Below the pieces are notes generated by a model, which saw only the letters and a list, made by a program, of their open reading frames with translations, was not told where the DNA came from and ran no database searches. The position numbers were made by a program, and so were the translations under genes. DNA of 64,000 bases from Pyrocephalus nanus (Eukaryota; Chordata; Aves; Passeriformes; Tyrannidae): the NCBI GenBank assembly GCA_038380795.1, contig CM076280.1:5009501-5073500 (forward strand). The letters run 5' to 3'. Shown piece by piece: positions 36,544-47,290 of this stretch; position 1 is the stretch's first letter; each line of letters begins with the position of its first letter.

Positions 36544-39500
36544 CCCCCCCATGCTTGTTACCAAGGCAATTGAAGTACTTGAAGTAAATGCTGGTCTTAA
36601 AAACATCTGAGAACCAGAACCAGCAGCATGAACCTTTTCTCCTTGTTGGCTTTCTGTACCTCTGAGGGTGTTGCAGTGCAGTTAGTGTAATAGATTATTT
36701 TTCTCTTGGAAAAGATCCCAACCTTGTCTCTGATTTGTGCAAAATACAATATGTTTGCCTGATTTATGCAGTGGGATGATTTCACCAGAGTCCCATGTAC
36801 CGGACACTGAGCAACTGCCTTTTGCAAAGTTTCACTGACAATTATAACTTACAGAACAACTTTGGGTTGGGCTGCCTGATTATCTGCAGGATAACAGAGC
36901 TGAGAGCTGAGCCTGGACATCCAATGGATCTGCACGTTTGTCTTGCTGGCTCTCTCCAAGGTTGCTGCTGGTTCATCTGTAGCTTCAAGGAACACTGCCC
37001 TGTACTTTTGCACCTGCTTCAGTCAGCAAGAAATGTAGCTCTTCCTGGGGAGCAGGACTGGTCCTATTAAAAATGGGAAAGATGCTCAGGATATATAAGA
37101 TTATTTCCTAAAACCCAGGGCAGCTCGTTTAGAAATTAACTGCAAGGTTGGTCATTCTGCTCCTGCTTTCCTGGCAGTGCAGTTTTCTGGCACTTCATGA
37201 AGAGCAGATGTTGACCTTGATTGGATCTACCACTGTTACAGGTCATCCCTAACACAACTATCAGATGCACTGGACTGAACATCTCTGGAGTTCCTCCTGG
37301 AGTCCCAAATACCACCCAGAACTTAGATCTTAGTTTCAGCAATCTGAAGTCACTGAGGTCAAATTATTTTTCATCAGTCCCTGAACTGCAGCTTCTGGAT
37401 CTTTCAAGGTAATGAGCTCTTTTATACGGATACTGGTTAATCTTGCTCCACCAGCTGGGCTGTTTTGGTAGCCCATGTTGGGGTCTAACTGTCTTAGCTG
37501 TTCATTTTTTTTTGCTTGTGACTTTGTCCCTGTGTCTGTCACTTTGCACATCCCCATAGTGAAGTGATGTGCAGCTTTTAGTCCAGTTACTGAGTGCACA
37601 CCCTCCACGCAGAGCTGGGTCTGTCAGTCTGATCTTGTAGGTTGAGATGTGAGAAGGAGGAGGAAGATGTTTTACTTGTCTCTGAACAAGAAAAATGTCA
37701 GACTTTTCGCCGTTACAAAAACTCTGAAGTGGAACATCTTGGGTGAGCTGTTTTTCTAATCACAGTTTAAAAAAAAAAAACAACACAAAAAAAAAACCCC
37801 AACCCAAGATGAAGGTACATTCATTTTCCAAAAGGCTGTTTTAAAATATCAACATATTCTCTTTTCCCTTCTCCTCACATATCTGGGGGAGGAGATGGAG
37901 GAGGCTTATTAGCAAATTTGAATTGATGTATAATTTCCATTAACTTGAGACAACAGTTTCTCTGGGTAAATTGTTTCACTGAAAAATGTCACTCAGTTCC
38001 ATCACAGCTCCAGCTCCGAAGTGGCTGAGTGGCAGAGCAAGTTTGCTGCAAGACACTGGCTGGATTATAACCTAATTTTGCTGAATTCATTGCAAAATGC
38101 CTTTGGGTCTCACATTCTGGATCTTTCCCTGTGAAACCAGAGGTGGCCACTCTCCTTTTCCCCTCTTCCCTGAGCAGAACTGCTGACAGATCTGTGAGCT
38201 TGGCCACAGCTGCATCTCTCTGGTGCCAGTGGGACTGCCCAGATGTGGCTGAGGTGACAGTTCTGAAGGCTGTGAGGGTGCAAGATCTAAGGAAAGGCTG
38301 TATCTGGTTGGCTGTGCCATCAGTGATGGTCCAATGTCCCTTTGGCCTAAAGGAAAAGTCAGAATCCTTCTTTCCTGATGCCTGCATGAACTTTTGACCT
38401 TTACCATGGCTCAAGATCTCTTGCTTTGCAGCTGAACTTCAGATTAGAGAGGGAGGAGGAGGTGAGAGGAGATCTCCTGCTGTGGAAAGGTTCCATTTAC
38501 ACAACCAGAAGTGCTGGCTCTGCCCAGCACATCAAAGCCAAACCATGATGATGAGAATTTTACACCAGCACTTAGTGCTGCAGCATTAGTGAACATGAGA
38601 GGGACAGTGTTTCACACACTTTTATTCTCTTTTCCTGCCCAACAGGTGCCACCTCCATACAATAGAAGATAACTCCTTTAAGGACCTTCCTAGACTTTCC
38701 ACCTTAATTTTAACTGCCAATTCCCTCCAGTACCTGGGGACAGCAGCCTTCTATGGCTTAGCAGCTCTGAAAAAACTAGTACTGGTGGAAACCAACATAA
38801 CCTCTGTGACTGACCTGCCCATTGGACACTTGCATAGCCTGCAGGAGCTGAATTTGGGCCACAACAACATTGCTTCATTGAAGCTTCCCAAGTATTTCAC
38901 CAACCTGACCTCTCTCAGGTACCTGAGCTTTTCCTCCAACAAGATCACATATATCTCCAAGGGAGACCTTGATGCCCTGAGGGAAGGGAACAGGGTCAAC
39001 CTCACACTGGTGCTTTCCTTGAATAAGATAAAATCCATAGAGCCAGGGTCCTTTGCAAAGATTCACCTCGGTGAGCTGGTTCTGAGGTCCTCTTTTGAGA
39101 ACTTCAACGAGATGCACACTTCTCTTCAAGGCCTGACTGGCTTACAGGTCAAAAGACTAACAGTTGGAGAATTCAGAAACAATCATAGACTGGAAGACTT
39201 TGAGAGAGGACTCTTGAGCGGACTGTGCCAGGTCCAGATGCAAGAGTTTGTCTTAATCTGTTTCAGGAAATTTGAGAGTAACACAGACACCCTTTTTGAC
39301 TGCACAGGCAACGTCTCCACTATTCGCTTGGTGAACCTCGAACTTGAAAACATATCAGAGGTTCCTGTGTCGTCCCAAGTGAAACAGCTGGAGTGCAAGA
39401 ACTGCCAGTTTGAGGAAGTGCCTGCCATGAAGCTGTCACATTTCAAGCAGCTGAGAGTGCTTCGTATCACCAAGAGCAGATCCCTCATAAGCTTTGAGCA

Positions 39501-40905
39501 GAAATTTAGGGATCTAAGTGAGCTGGAGGTCGTAGATTTGAGTGAGAATCGCCTCACCTTCAGTGGCTGCTGTTCCCGTCTGTTTCACAATTGTCCCAAT
39601 TTGAAACACCTGAACCTAAGCTTCAATGCTGACATCAGATTGACTGGAGATTTCAATAATATTAAGAATTTGTTGTATTTGGACCTTCAGCACACAAAAT
39701 TATTTGGTCCTGGCTCCTACCCTGTCTTCCTCTTCCTTCAGAAACTCATTTACCTCGACATTTCCCACACCAAAACTCACGTTAAATCTCAGTGCACGTT
39801 TTGTGGCTTGAACTCTTTGCAAGTGCTGAAGATGTCCGGCAACTCCTTCGAGAACAACAGGCTGGCCAACAGCTTCAAAAACCTAACTCACCTCCACACC
39901 TTGGATATTTCAAGTTGCATGTTAGTACAGGTGAATCAAAGTACATTTGATGCCCTCTCTGAACTAAAAGAGATAAATATCAGCAACAACAAGCTCCTGA
40001 CCTTAGATCCTGAAGTCTACCGGCCTCTCCAAGCCCTCAGAGTCCTGGATTTCAGCAACAACCAGCTGACTGTTCTGTTGGACTCAGCCCTGGAAATCCT
40101 GCCTGACAGCCTGGTCCTGTTAGACATCTCTCAAAACCTGTTTGACTGCTCTTGTGCACACCTGAACTTTCTGAAATGGGTCAAGGAAAAGCAGGAGCTG
40201 CTGCAGAACAAGGAGCTGATGATATGCCACATGCCTGCGGACGTGAAGAACGTGAGCCTGTCAAACTTCGACCTGTCCTCCTGCCACCTCAGTGCAAGCA
40301 AAGTGGCCTTCACAGTGATCATGCTGCTTGCTACAGTGGTGCTTGTCTGCCTGATTTACAGGTACTACTTCCAGCTCTACTACTCCTTGGTGCTGCTCAG
40401 TGGGTGCAAACACTCTGCAGAAAGGGGGAACACCTATGATGCCTTTGTTATCCACTCCAGCAAGGACCAGGAATGGGTGATAAAAGAGCTGGTGGAACCT
40501 TTAGAAGGAGGAACACCTCCCTTCCACCTGTGTCTGTCCTGCAGGGATTTCCTCCCAGGGGTGCCCATTGTGACCAATATCATCGAAGAAGGTTTTCTCA
40601 GCAGCAGAAATGTCATTGCAGTCATCTCTACCAACTTTCTGGAAAGTAAGTGGTGTAGCTTTGAGTTTGACATTGCCCAGTCCTGGCAGCTTGTTGAGGG
40701 AAAGGCTGGGATCATCATGATTGTACTCGAAGAGGTGAACAAGGCCTTGCTGAGGCAGAGACTGGGGCTGTCCCGATACCTGAGGAGGAACACCTACCTG
40801 GAGTGGAAAAACAAGGAAATGAGCAAGCACATCTTCTGGAGGCAGCTGACAGGAGTCCTGCTAGAAGGCAAAGACTGGAATAATGAGGAGGCAAAGCTCA
40901 TGTGA
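36293..40905 (+). CDS. TLR4: Toll-like receptor 4, complete, three coding exons
   Basis: Join of 36293-36385, 37242-37408 and 38646-40905: 2520 bp, 839 residues plus TGA. TLR4 is the membrane receptor that, with MD-2 (LY96) and CD14, senses lipopolysaccharide and signals through TIR adaptors such as MyD88/TIRAP. Seen: hydrophobic signal peptide about 1-23; N-terminal disulfide-cap cysteines C29 and C40; LRR ectodomain with a dozen or so N-x-S/T sites; C-terminal cap C588-x-C590, C614, C633; membrane helix about 640-658; TIR domain about 683-828 with box 1 YDAFVIHSS (684-692), box 2 RDFLPGV with BB-loop P724, and box 3 F817-W818. Length, cap cysteine positions, exon layout and the ETNITS, FPIGHL-like and HIFWRQL-type stretches match TLR4 rather than TLR1/2/6 or CD180. 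The ATG at 36293 is the only ATG in its upstream open frame and has A at -3. No internal stop or frameshift was seen. Antisense frames over exon 3 are shadows. Confidence 0.97.
36386..37241 (+). other. TLR4 intron 1 with T39-C7 tract
   Basis: 856-bp GT-AG intron. It contains an uninterrupted T39 run followed by C7 at 36505-36550, about 120 bp after the donor. No coding or repeat element was recognised in the rest. Confidence 0.9.
36505..36550. repeat. T39-C7 homopolymer tract in TLR4 intron 1
   Basis: Thirty-nine T followed by seven C, without interruption. Likely length-polymorphic. Confidence 0.9.
37242..37408 (+). CDS. TLR4: TLR4 coding exon 2 (LRR N-cap and first LRR)
   Basis: 167 bp encoding residues 32-86 plus two bases of codon 87. 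The acceptor is ...CACTGTTACAG|GTC and the donor is TCAAG|GTAATGAG. It starts VIPNTTIRC (C40 pairs with C29) and ends with the LRR signature LQLLDLSR, whose Arg codon is completed by exon 3. The acceptor pyrimidine tract is weak, but frame and homology fix the boundary. Confidence 0.95.
37409..38645 (+). other. TLR4 intron 2
   Basis: 1237-bp GT-AG intron in phase 2. An A-rich stretch lies at 37768-37800. Open frames inside it, on both strands, show no family resemblance. Confidence 0.9.
38646..40905 (+). CDS. TLR4: TLR4 coding exon 3 (ectodomain, membrane helix, TIR)
   Basis: 2260 bp; the first base completes Arg87 and the next codons read CHLHTIED. The acceptor has a strong pyrimidine tract, TTTTCCTGCCCAACAG. 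The exon holds nearly all LRRs, the LRR C-cap, the transmembrane segment and the whole TIR domain without interruption, as is usual for TLR4. It stops at TGA 40903-40905 after ...EEAKLM. The tail beyond box 3 is about as long as in other birds and mammals but diverged in sequence, as is typical for the gene. Confidence 0.97.
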
Positions 40906-42421
40906 AGAGAAAGAGAGATCCCTCCTCTCCTGTCTCCTGTCCTGGCCTTGGCTGATGGATGGTGCTCAGAAGTTGGTTCTTCTGTAGCTGCTCAGAGTCA
41001 GAGGGCAGATGGAGGCACTGCAAAAGCACTACAGAAATACCTGCCTTGCTGGCCACCCTTTCCTAAGGGAACTTGCCAGCTTAGGAGTGACAAGAGCCAG
41101 AAGAGCTGAACTTCAGGTTCTGCTGCTTTGAGTTGACCCCAGGATCTCCAGGGTAGAGTAAAGATACAGGATTCTTGGCTCTAAAAATGGTGGGAAACAG
41201 AAAAAAGGTTTGAATTCAGAAAGTCTTGTGTCTGCCACGTTATGCACTGTGAGTCAGGGGGAAAACCCTCCAGAGAGCAGTGGGGTGTCCTACAGCACAG
41301 ACCACCTGGCAGCTACTCAGTGGAGCTAAGCAGTTATGTCATCAGGGAGGACTGAGGTTTCCACTGAGGGAAATTTCCCCAACTTGTTTCTTTTGGTTTG
41401 TTTTAGACCAAGACCAAATATTGAAACTATCACCTGAAAATTTTATTTATGTCCAGATTGTATAGCATTTGAGAGGGGTTTGAGGGCTTCTTGTGGGATC
41501 CAAAAATCAGTGGGACCAGAAGAAGCCATAGAAATGTTTAACACCTTTTTAAGTCAAATATTTCTTTGCTCTAACTGCTTCACCTCCTCCAGGGTTTCTG
41601 GATAGACTGTGTGGGACTGCCCTCTGTGAACAAGACTGAGCCTGAGCAAAGTGGTTTTGATGTTTAGAGAGAGACAGTTCTAGAATAAGCTTTTCCACTC
41701 TTTGGGCCAGCCTTAATTCACTGTTGGAAGGGGCTGTAGGAGTCTCCATGATTTGAAATGGACTTCAGACCAGCAGGTGTGCTCAGCCTTTCCCAGGATT
41801 CAGCTGCTACCTGGAAAAGAGCAGCCACTGGAGGGGGGAGCTGTGCTTTTGTTTCACTGAGAACGTGCCTGGCATTTTGCAGGGAGAAGAGATAGAGGAG
41901 AAAAGTCTGGGTTAGCTAAACTAAATGTATCCCAGCACTGTCCTGAATAAAGAGAAGGAAAGTCTAAATGCCACCAAATCATATTACAGAGCATTCCACT
42001 CATGTGTCGGATATTGGATAGTGCGGGAGTATTGCTCTCTGTTTACCAAAGGCTTTGGTTGGGATTAATCACTAAATTACTCTAGTTTTAAACTTGCAAA
42101 TCCTTCTTTAATCAATGATGTTCTGCAGAGGTAAAACAGAAGCAATTGAGTGGTGAATCAGATCTGATATTTATTCAGAAGGAAGGCCTGATCCAGCTCA
42201 CTTTTCTGAGCACCAGTCAGCTGCATCTCCATGGAAGCCAGTGATCAGGGATCAACATCAGACACTATTTGAAAGAGAGAGAGAGCTGGTTCCAGGCCTT
42301 GTGGTGGCAAAAGCAGAACCACAGCTCCCTCTCTGTGTGCTGTGTCAGATAACATTACCAAAAAACCCCCACAGCCCTCTCTAAACTTTTTTTGTGCCCC
42401 ATTAGATGAAGCTTTAATAAA
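40906..42421 (+). other. TLR4 3' UTR and candidate polyadenylation signals
   Basis: After the stop the sequence is non-coding. Two canonical AATAAA hexamers lie at 41946-41951 and 42416-42421, giving candidate 3' UTRs of about 1.05 and 1.5 kb. The second is followed by a GT-rich stretch (GTTTGGTTTG) suited to CstF binding. One ATTTA motif occurs near 41443. Which signal is used cannot be told from sequence. Confidence 0.6.
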
Positions 42422-43195
42422 ATTGAGCTCAGTTCTGTGCTCCCTTGCCCAGAAAGTTTGGTTTGCATCTGCTAAATACTGTTCTAGCAGTTTCCAAAGT
42501 GTGGTGCTCCTTACCTGTGATTGGTGGGTCCTGCAGATGTTCCTCCTCACCCTTCCTCCTCCTCATTCCACCTCCTCCTGGGGCAGAGGCTGCTGGAGCT
42601 GATGGGGGACAGTAAACCAGGGCACAGTGCGAGGTCCCCTGGACTGAGTCCAAAGGAGAGCACAGAGAATAAAGCAAATATTAGCCTGGATGATTTTAGC
42701 AGCTAAAAGTTAAACTGGGAAACAAAAGAGGGAAAATTAAATAGGGTGGGAGCTCCTGCTCCTGAACTGAGCAGCACTGAAACTGCATTTCTCCTTCACT
42801 CTTTCTCTTTGTGCCTCCTCTACAAACAGCTCAGTGTATGTGTATTTCTGGCACAAAGCACAGAGTCCTGTGACTTTTGATTGTAATTGTAATAATGAGT
42901 TTCAGAAAGCCTGCGAGTGGTTCTGGGCATTATAATAAGGATTTAGGACAGTATTGTTTAAAAAGTGAGTGGAGTGTTTGTTTGAATATCAAAGCAACTT
43001 TGGGAGAGCTGGAGTGACACTGAGATGAGGCTCCCACATGAACACTTTGAAAAGGAACTGGTCACTTGTTTTTCTCTTCCTACTCTGAATCTCTACAGCA
43101 GAACTGGACACGTGAGTTGCCCCAGGCTTCCTTATTGCCCACGAAAAAGCACAAATGCATATGATTTACTCCTCATGCTCCTTTTGTGACTGGCT
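42422..43195. other. TLR4 3' flank, nothing recognised
   Basis: Unique-looking sequence; a further AATAAA occurs near 42668. Confidence 0.55.
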
Positions 43196-43552
43196 CTCTA
43201 GGTCCTTTCCCAACTCCATTCCTTTCTCTGGCCACGCTCCAGCCCCTCAATGTCCTTCTTGCAGTGGGGAGCCCAGAACTGGAGACAGAGCTTGAGGTGT
43301 GGCCTCGCCAGTGCTCAGTGCAGAGTGACAACCACTGCCCTGGTCCTTCTGGCCACACTATTTTTCATACAAACTGGGTGCCATTGGCCTTCTTGCCCAC
43401 CTAGGCACACACACTGGCTCGTGTTCAGCCACTATCAACCATCACCCCCAGGTCCTTTCCCTTTGGGCAAGTTTTCCAGCCACTCTTCCCCCAGCCTGGA
43501 GTGCTGCAGGGGGTTGTTGTGACCCACGTGCAGGACCCAGCATTTTAAACAC
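43196..43552 (-). mobile_element. CR1 LINE ORF2/3' fragment
   Basis: + strand landmarks, inverted relative to CR1 sense: CCTCAATGTCCTTCTTGCAG, GAGGTGTGGCCTCGCCAGTG, CTTCTGGCCACACTATTTTT, GCCATTGGCCTTCTTGCCCA, ACCCCCAGGTCCTTTCCCTT and GTTGTTGTGACCCACGTGCA. This is the distal coding region of CR1, no longer open. Confidence 0.92.
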
Positions 43553-43769
43553 ACAAACTGACATCTTTTATTGCTGAGACCTTCCACAACAGAACCAGGA
43601 CTATCTTCCTTTTGCTGCACAGCACAAGGAGGCTCAGGAGGAGAGGCTGGCTGGTGACAGGCACACCCTTGGTGGGACCTGGGTGCCAGGAGAGCCGTGG
43701 GCTCTGCTGAGTGAAGGCTCCAGCCCTCCCCCATGGTCACCAACCAAAGATTTTCTGACTTTGCCAAGA

Positions 43770-43935
43770 AAGGGTGTGGAGTCTCCATCACTGGAGGTAT
43801 TACAGAACCATTTGGACACAATCCTGTGCAGTGTGCTCTAGAATGACCCTCCTTGAACAGGGAGGTTGGACCAAATGACCCATTGTAGTCCCTTCCAGCC
43901 TGACCCATTTTGTGATGTTGTGATTCTGTGACCTG
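43770..43935 (+). mobile_element. CR1 LINE 3' fragment
   Basis: GGAGTCTCCATCACTGGAGG, CACAATCCTGTGCAGTGTGC, CTCCTTGAACAGGGAGGTTG, ACCAAATGACCCATTGTAGT, CCCTTCCAGCCTGACCCATT and GTGATGTTGTGATTCTGTG follow CR1 order. It lies opposite in orientation to the CR1 piece ending 218 bp to its left. Confidence 0.9.
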
Positions 43936-44141
43936 CCCAGGCAGTGCCTGCCTGCTGTACATTGAGGTTTATGAGTCTAGGATGGAAAAGGCTGTGTGAA
44001 CAATTATATTTTCAACATTTACCCAGCAGAGGAACAGTAGATTTCTATTTGGAAGACTCAAACCAGCTTTTCCCACTTCAGTGAATGGGGGAAATACTGT
44101 GGTTCACGCAGAAACACACATACACATTTAGCTTCATTGTA

Positions 44142-44170
44142 GGAAGCAAATTTCCAAAGGAAAACTCAAT
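44142..44170. repeat. Target-site duplication, left copy
   Basis: GGAAGCAAATTTCCAAAGG, one base, then AAACTCAAT. It matches 44332-44360 with one mismatch (A at 44161 against C at 44351). Confidence 0.88.
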
Positions 44171-44330
44171 TTCCACAGACAATGCTGTGAGATGGAAGGG
44201 ACACACAAGGATTACTGAGTCCAAGCCATAAGTAAATGGCCCATCTGGGGACACAAACCCATGACCTTGGTGTTATTAGCACCATGCTCCAACCAACTGA
44301 GCTAATCTGTGACTTTGTGACCTTTATGCT
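44171..44330 (-). mobile_element. tRNA-Ile/CR1 composite SINE (TguSINE1-like)
   Basis: On the minus strand the head reads TTAGCTCAGTTGGTTGGAGC (A box and D arm), then an anticodon arm TGGTG-CTAATAA-CACCA with anticodon AAT, a degenerate B box and TGGGCCA. After it come GCTTGGACTCAGTAATCC and GTCCCTTCCATCTCACAG, the CR1 3' tail. This tRNA-Ile plus CR1 layout fits the SINE family known from zebra finch. The tRNA acceptor stem is not formed and the T arm has an extra base, so it is not a working tRNA gene. It is flanked by a 29-bp direct repeat. Confidence 0.82.
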
Positions 44331-44331
44331 G

Positions 44332-44360
44332 GGAAGCAAATTTCCAAAGGCAAACTCAAT
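44332..44360. repeat. Target-site duplication, right copy
   Basis: Right-hand copy of the 29-bp direct repeat that brackets the SINE. Confidence 0.88.
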
Positions 44361-45511
44361 GTTCTCATGTCTCCAAACCTGCTGGTGTGCACTGCTGGTT
44401 GAAAGTGTTCACTCTGCAGCAGATGCCTTTGATATGATTTATTCATTTGGGTGAATAAATGAGCCAACCCAACACCCATGCAGGTCTGCATTCATCCCTC
44501 ATGTAAATAGCCCAACTTATTCCAGTTATTAAAGCATCTGTTTTACCCAGGTCATAAAAACAGATGGAGACAAAGCTCCAAAGGGCTGTTGCATCCAAGT
44601 TATTTCATTTGTAATGGGGATGTGCCCTGATTTCACTATGTGCTTCATTTGACCCATGCAGTGTGCCAGTACAGATGAAGCTCTGCTCTTCCCTGCCCTG
44701 CAGAGGGTGATGTCCCAGGGGCAGGACCTCGTGATGTGCTGGCACTGCCACCCCATCATGGTTTGCAGCGAGGGCTCTGCACAGAGCAAGCCCTCATTAG
44801 TGTGATTGCATTTGTGGTCTCCACACTGAGCAGCAGAGACATTCTGTAAAAACTGAAAGCCAGAGCCATGTGCAGTCCTTCCCAGCCTGGATCTGGCTGG
44901 CTGCAGGAGCAGCGCTGCGGGAATGCTCCCTTGGCCTCCCCGAGTCTGAGCACAGACTTGCAGTGTCAGTTAAAAAATCAACAAAACGAGGAAAAGCAGC
45001 TGGTTTCTCTGGACCAAATGATACTTGACAGGAACAGGTTGAAATTTCTCTGGAAGAGCGTTTGTCCTTTGGGAAATGCTATTTTGTGGGTGGTTTATGG
45101 AATTTAATGAGGTAGCATAGTGAATCTATGGAATGGGAATTGTCGTAGCAGACATTCTGGTTTAGTGTTACACGGGGCTGTAGTCTTGGAACAGGTACTG
45201 TGCATGGAAACAGTGACTTTTAAAAAATGTTTTGGAGGGGTTGGAAAAAAGGATTTCAAATAAAAGTTAAATTGCTCCACAACATCATTTTAAAAAGCAT
45301 CGTTTTAGGCCTATGCTGTTGTTTATCAGAGTACGTTTTCATTTTGAAATTTGCTTCTATTTATATAATCTGACAAGTCTCCCAAAGCAACAGTGAAATG
45401 TAAAAATGTTTTCCACACACCCAAATTAAAACCCACACATTTTATTTTGTGGGAAAACTCACATTTTTTCGTTTTTGTACCATGCAGAAATGCAGAACTT
45501 TTGACAAAGTT

Positions 45512-45637
45512 GGGGGGGGTTAATACCACCAAAGTTGTGGGTTTGATCCCTTTATGGGTCAGTCACTGAAGAGTTGGACTTGATGATCCTTGTGGGCCCC
45601 TTCCAACTCAGCATATTCTGTGATTCTGTGAATGTGG
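45512..45637 (+). mobile_element. 5'-truncated tRNA-Ile/CR1 SINE
   Basis: Begins in the anticodon arm (TTAATACCACCAAAGTTG), continues GTGGGTTTGATCCCTTTATG (B box GGTTTGATCCC) and GGTCA, then the CR1 tail GTTGGACTTGATGATCCTTG, CCCCTTCCAACTCAGCATAT, TCTGTGATTCTGTGAATG. A G8 run precedes it. Confidence 0.8.
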
Positions 45638-46849
45638 TATTAAAATCAGCCCCATACAAGATTCAAAGAATTGCTGCACAATTTGGCCATCCAGGAGAAA
45701 ATGGAAATTCCTCTTCCATGTCAGCTCTTACCCTGACCCTCTCAATGTCAAACCTTCACCTGCCTGTATCCCACATGCAGCTTAGGCAGTAAAAAACACT
45801 GACAAATCCCTGGAATGAATTTCACTAAGTGCCTTTTGCAAAACATCTTGAGTAGGTGCAGTCGATCGATACGAAACTGCCTGAGCCTGAGAGCGGCTGA
45901 ACATGGGAGGAAAGAAGCAATTCCTTAATAAGTTGCTCTTTGCCATCTCAGCCCGGGCTGAGAATTGGGACAAATGACAGCAAAGCATGATTTGCAGAGA
46001 AGAGCCCATCTGCCAGTAGCACTCACCTTCCTCAGCCTCAAGGTCACATAGAGGGCAAAGTCAATAATCCACCAGCCTGGACCTCGCTGTGCTGCTCTGA
46101 GCACAGAGAGGAACATTACATAATTAAGGGCAGGTCTGTTCAAAGCCTTGAAAAGCAAGAAAAAGGCTTTAGGCACCCTGCAGCAGCCTGGGATACACCT
46201 TCTATGGCATCCTTTGCCAAACTGCAGCTGAGGAGGTGTGGGAAGAGGAGCACTGAGGGTTGGAAGGGCAACCAAAGTGTTCACCTTCTCTACCAATCAG
46301 ATGTGTAGCAGGGAGATTCAGCCCCCACACTTCCGAAATCCACCCACCAGAGCTGTTCAAAATACATTTGTTACTGGTGGTGGGGAGATCATTAGGTGAG
46401 CCAAAGGATCACCCCATAGGGCTGGGGCCCACAGCCTTCTAGCCAGAGGATTTCCAAGGGGAACAACTGAAGCTTCCCCTGCCTGCAGATGCTTCTTCCC
46501 TTACCGCCACATCTCGAGTACTATGCAAATAACAATAGGGTATTGTTAGGCAAAAGAGATTTAATTGCAGCCTACACTCCCTGAGAGGGTAAGAAGGCTT
46601 TTCTCCAGATCTAATCTCCAGCCTTTATCTTTTCTTTTCCTTCTCTCAGCCTTTTCCTCTCCTCGAAGTTCCTCTTTTCTCTCTTTCAGCTCCCAGCCAG
46701 CAGCAAGTGACCAACCCAAAACGTATGAAAGAAGGGAGGGGTGTCCTTGTTACTTCCTTCCCCCCCCCATACATTTTTGAATAGCCTTTAAATCCTTTGG
46801 AGTGTTGTGTCCCACAAAAAAGGATTAGCAGTAATTCCCCTGCCACTTC

Positions 46850-47290
46850 TTGCTTCCGACGCTCTGACAATTCATTCTCCTGAGATCCCCTAAACTCACG
46901 GCTGAATACATTAGCCAGAGGACACGGAGCGGGCTGGAGGAGACTGATACCCCGTGTTCCCCCTCCCTACAGCCCGGTGATCCAGTTCAACACACCCACC
47001 CATCCACCACAGCCGCCTGGATCAGCACTTCTACCCCTCGGTAACCCAGAACAAACCCAAACTTGGGCGGAGCAGCCGCGCTGGGATGCTCGCCGTGGGA
47101 TCCACAAGGCAATTCCTGGAAGTTGCTCTCCTTTCCTTGTCTCAGCAACGGATTTGGCGTGAGCCTGTGGCCCCACTCCTGCTCCCTCTGTTTTCTTTTC
47201 CAAGCAGTGGAGTCTGTAGGGAAGAGCAATCTACCACCGCTGTCTGGTTCGGATGCTGCCGAGCCCCCTTAGATAACAAATGCTGCCTGT
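46850..47290. other. CpG-enriched segment
   Basis: About 20 CpGs in 440 bp including GGGCGGAGCAGCCGCGCTGG (one GGGCGG Sp1-type box). No gene recognised. Confidence 0.35.

Noticed and set aside
39183..39557. Antisense open frames over TLR4 exon 3
   Set aside because: Shadows of the LRR coding sequence; no independent features.
44225..44310. Functional tRNA-Ile(AAT) gene on the minus strand
   Set aside because: The D arm and anticodon arm are sound, but the acceptor stem does not pair, the T arm has an extra base, and a CR1 tail follows. It is the head of a SINE.
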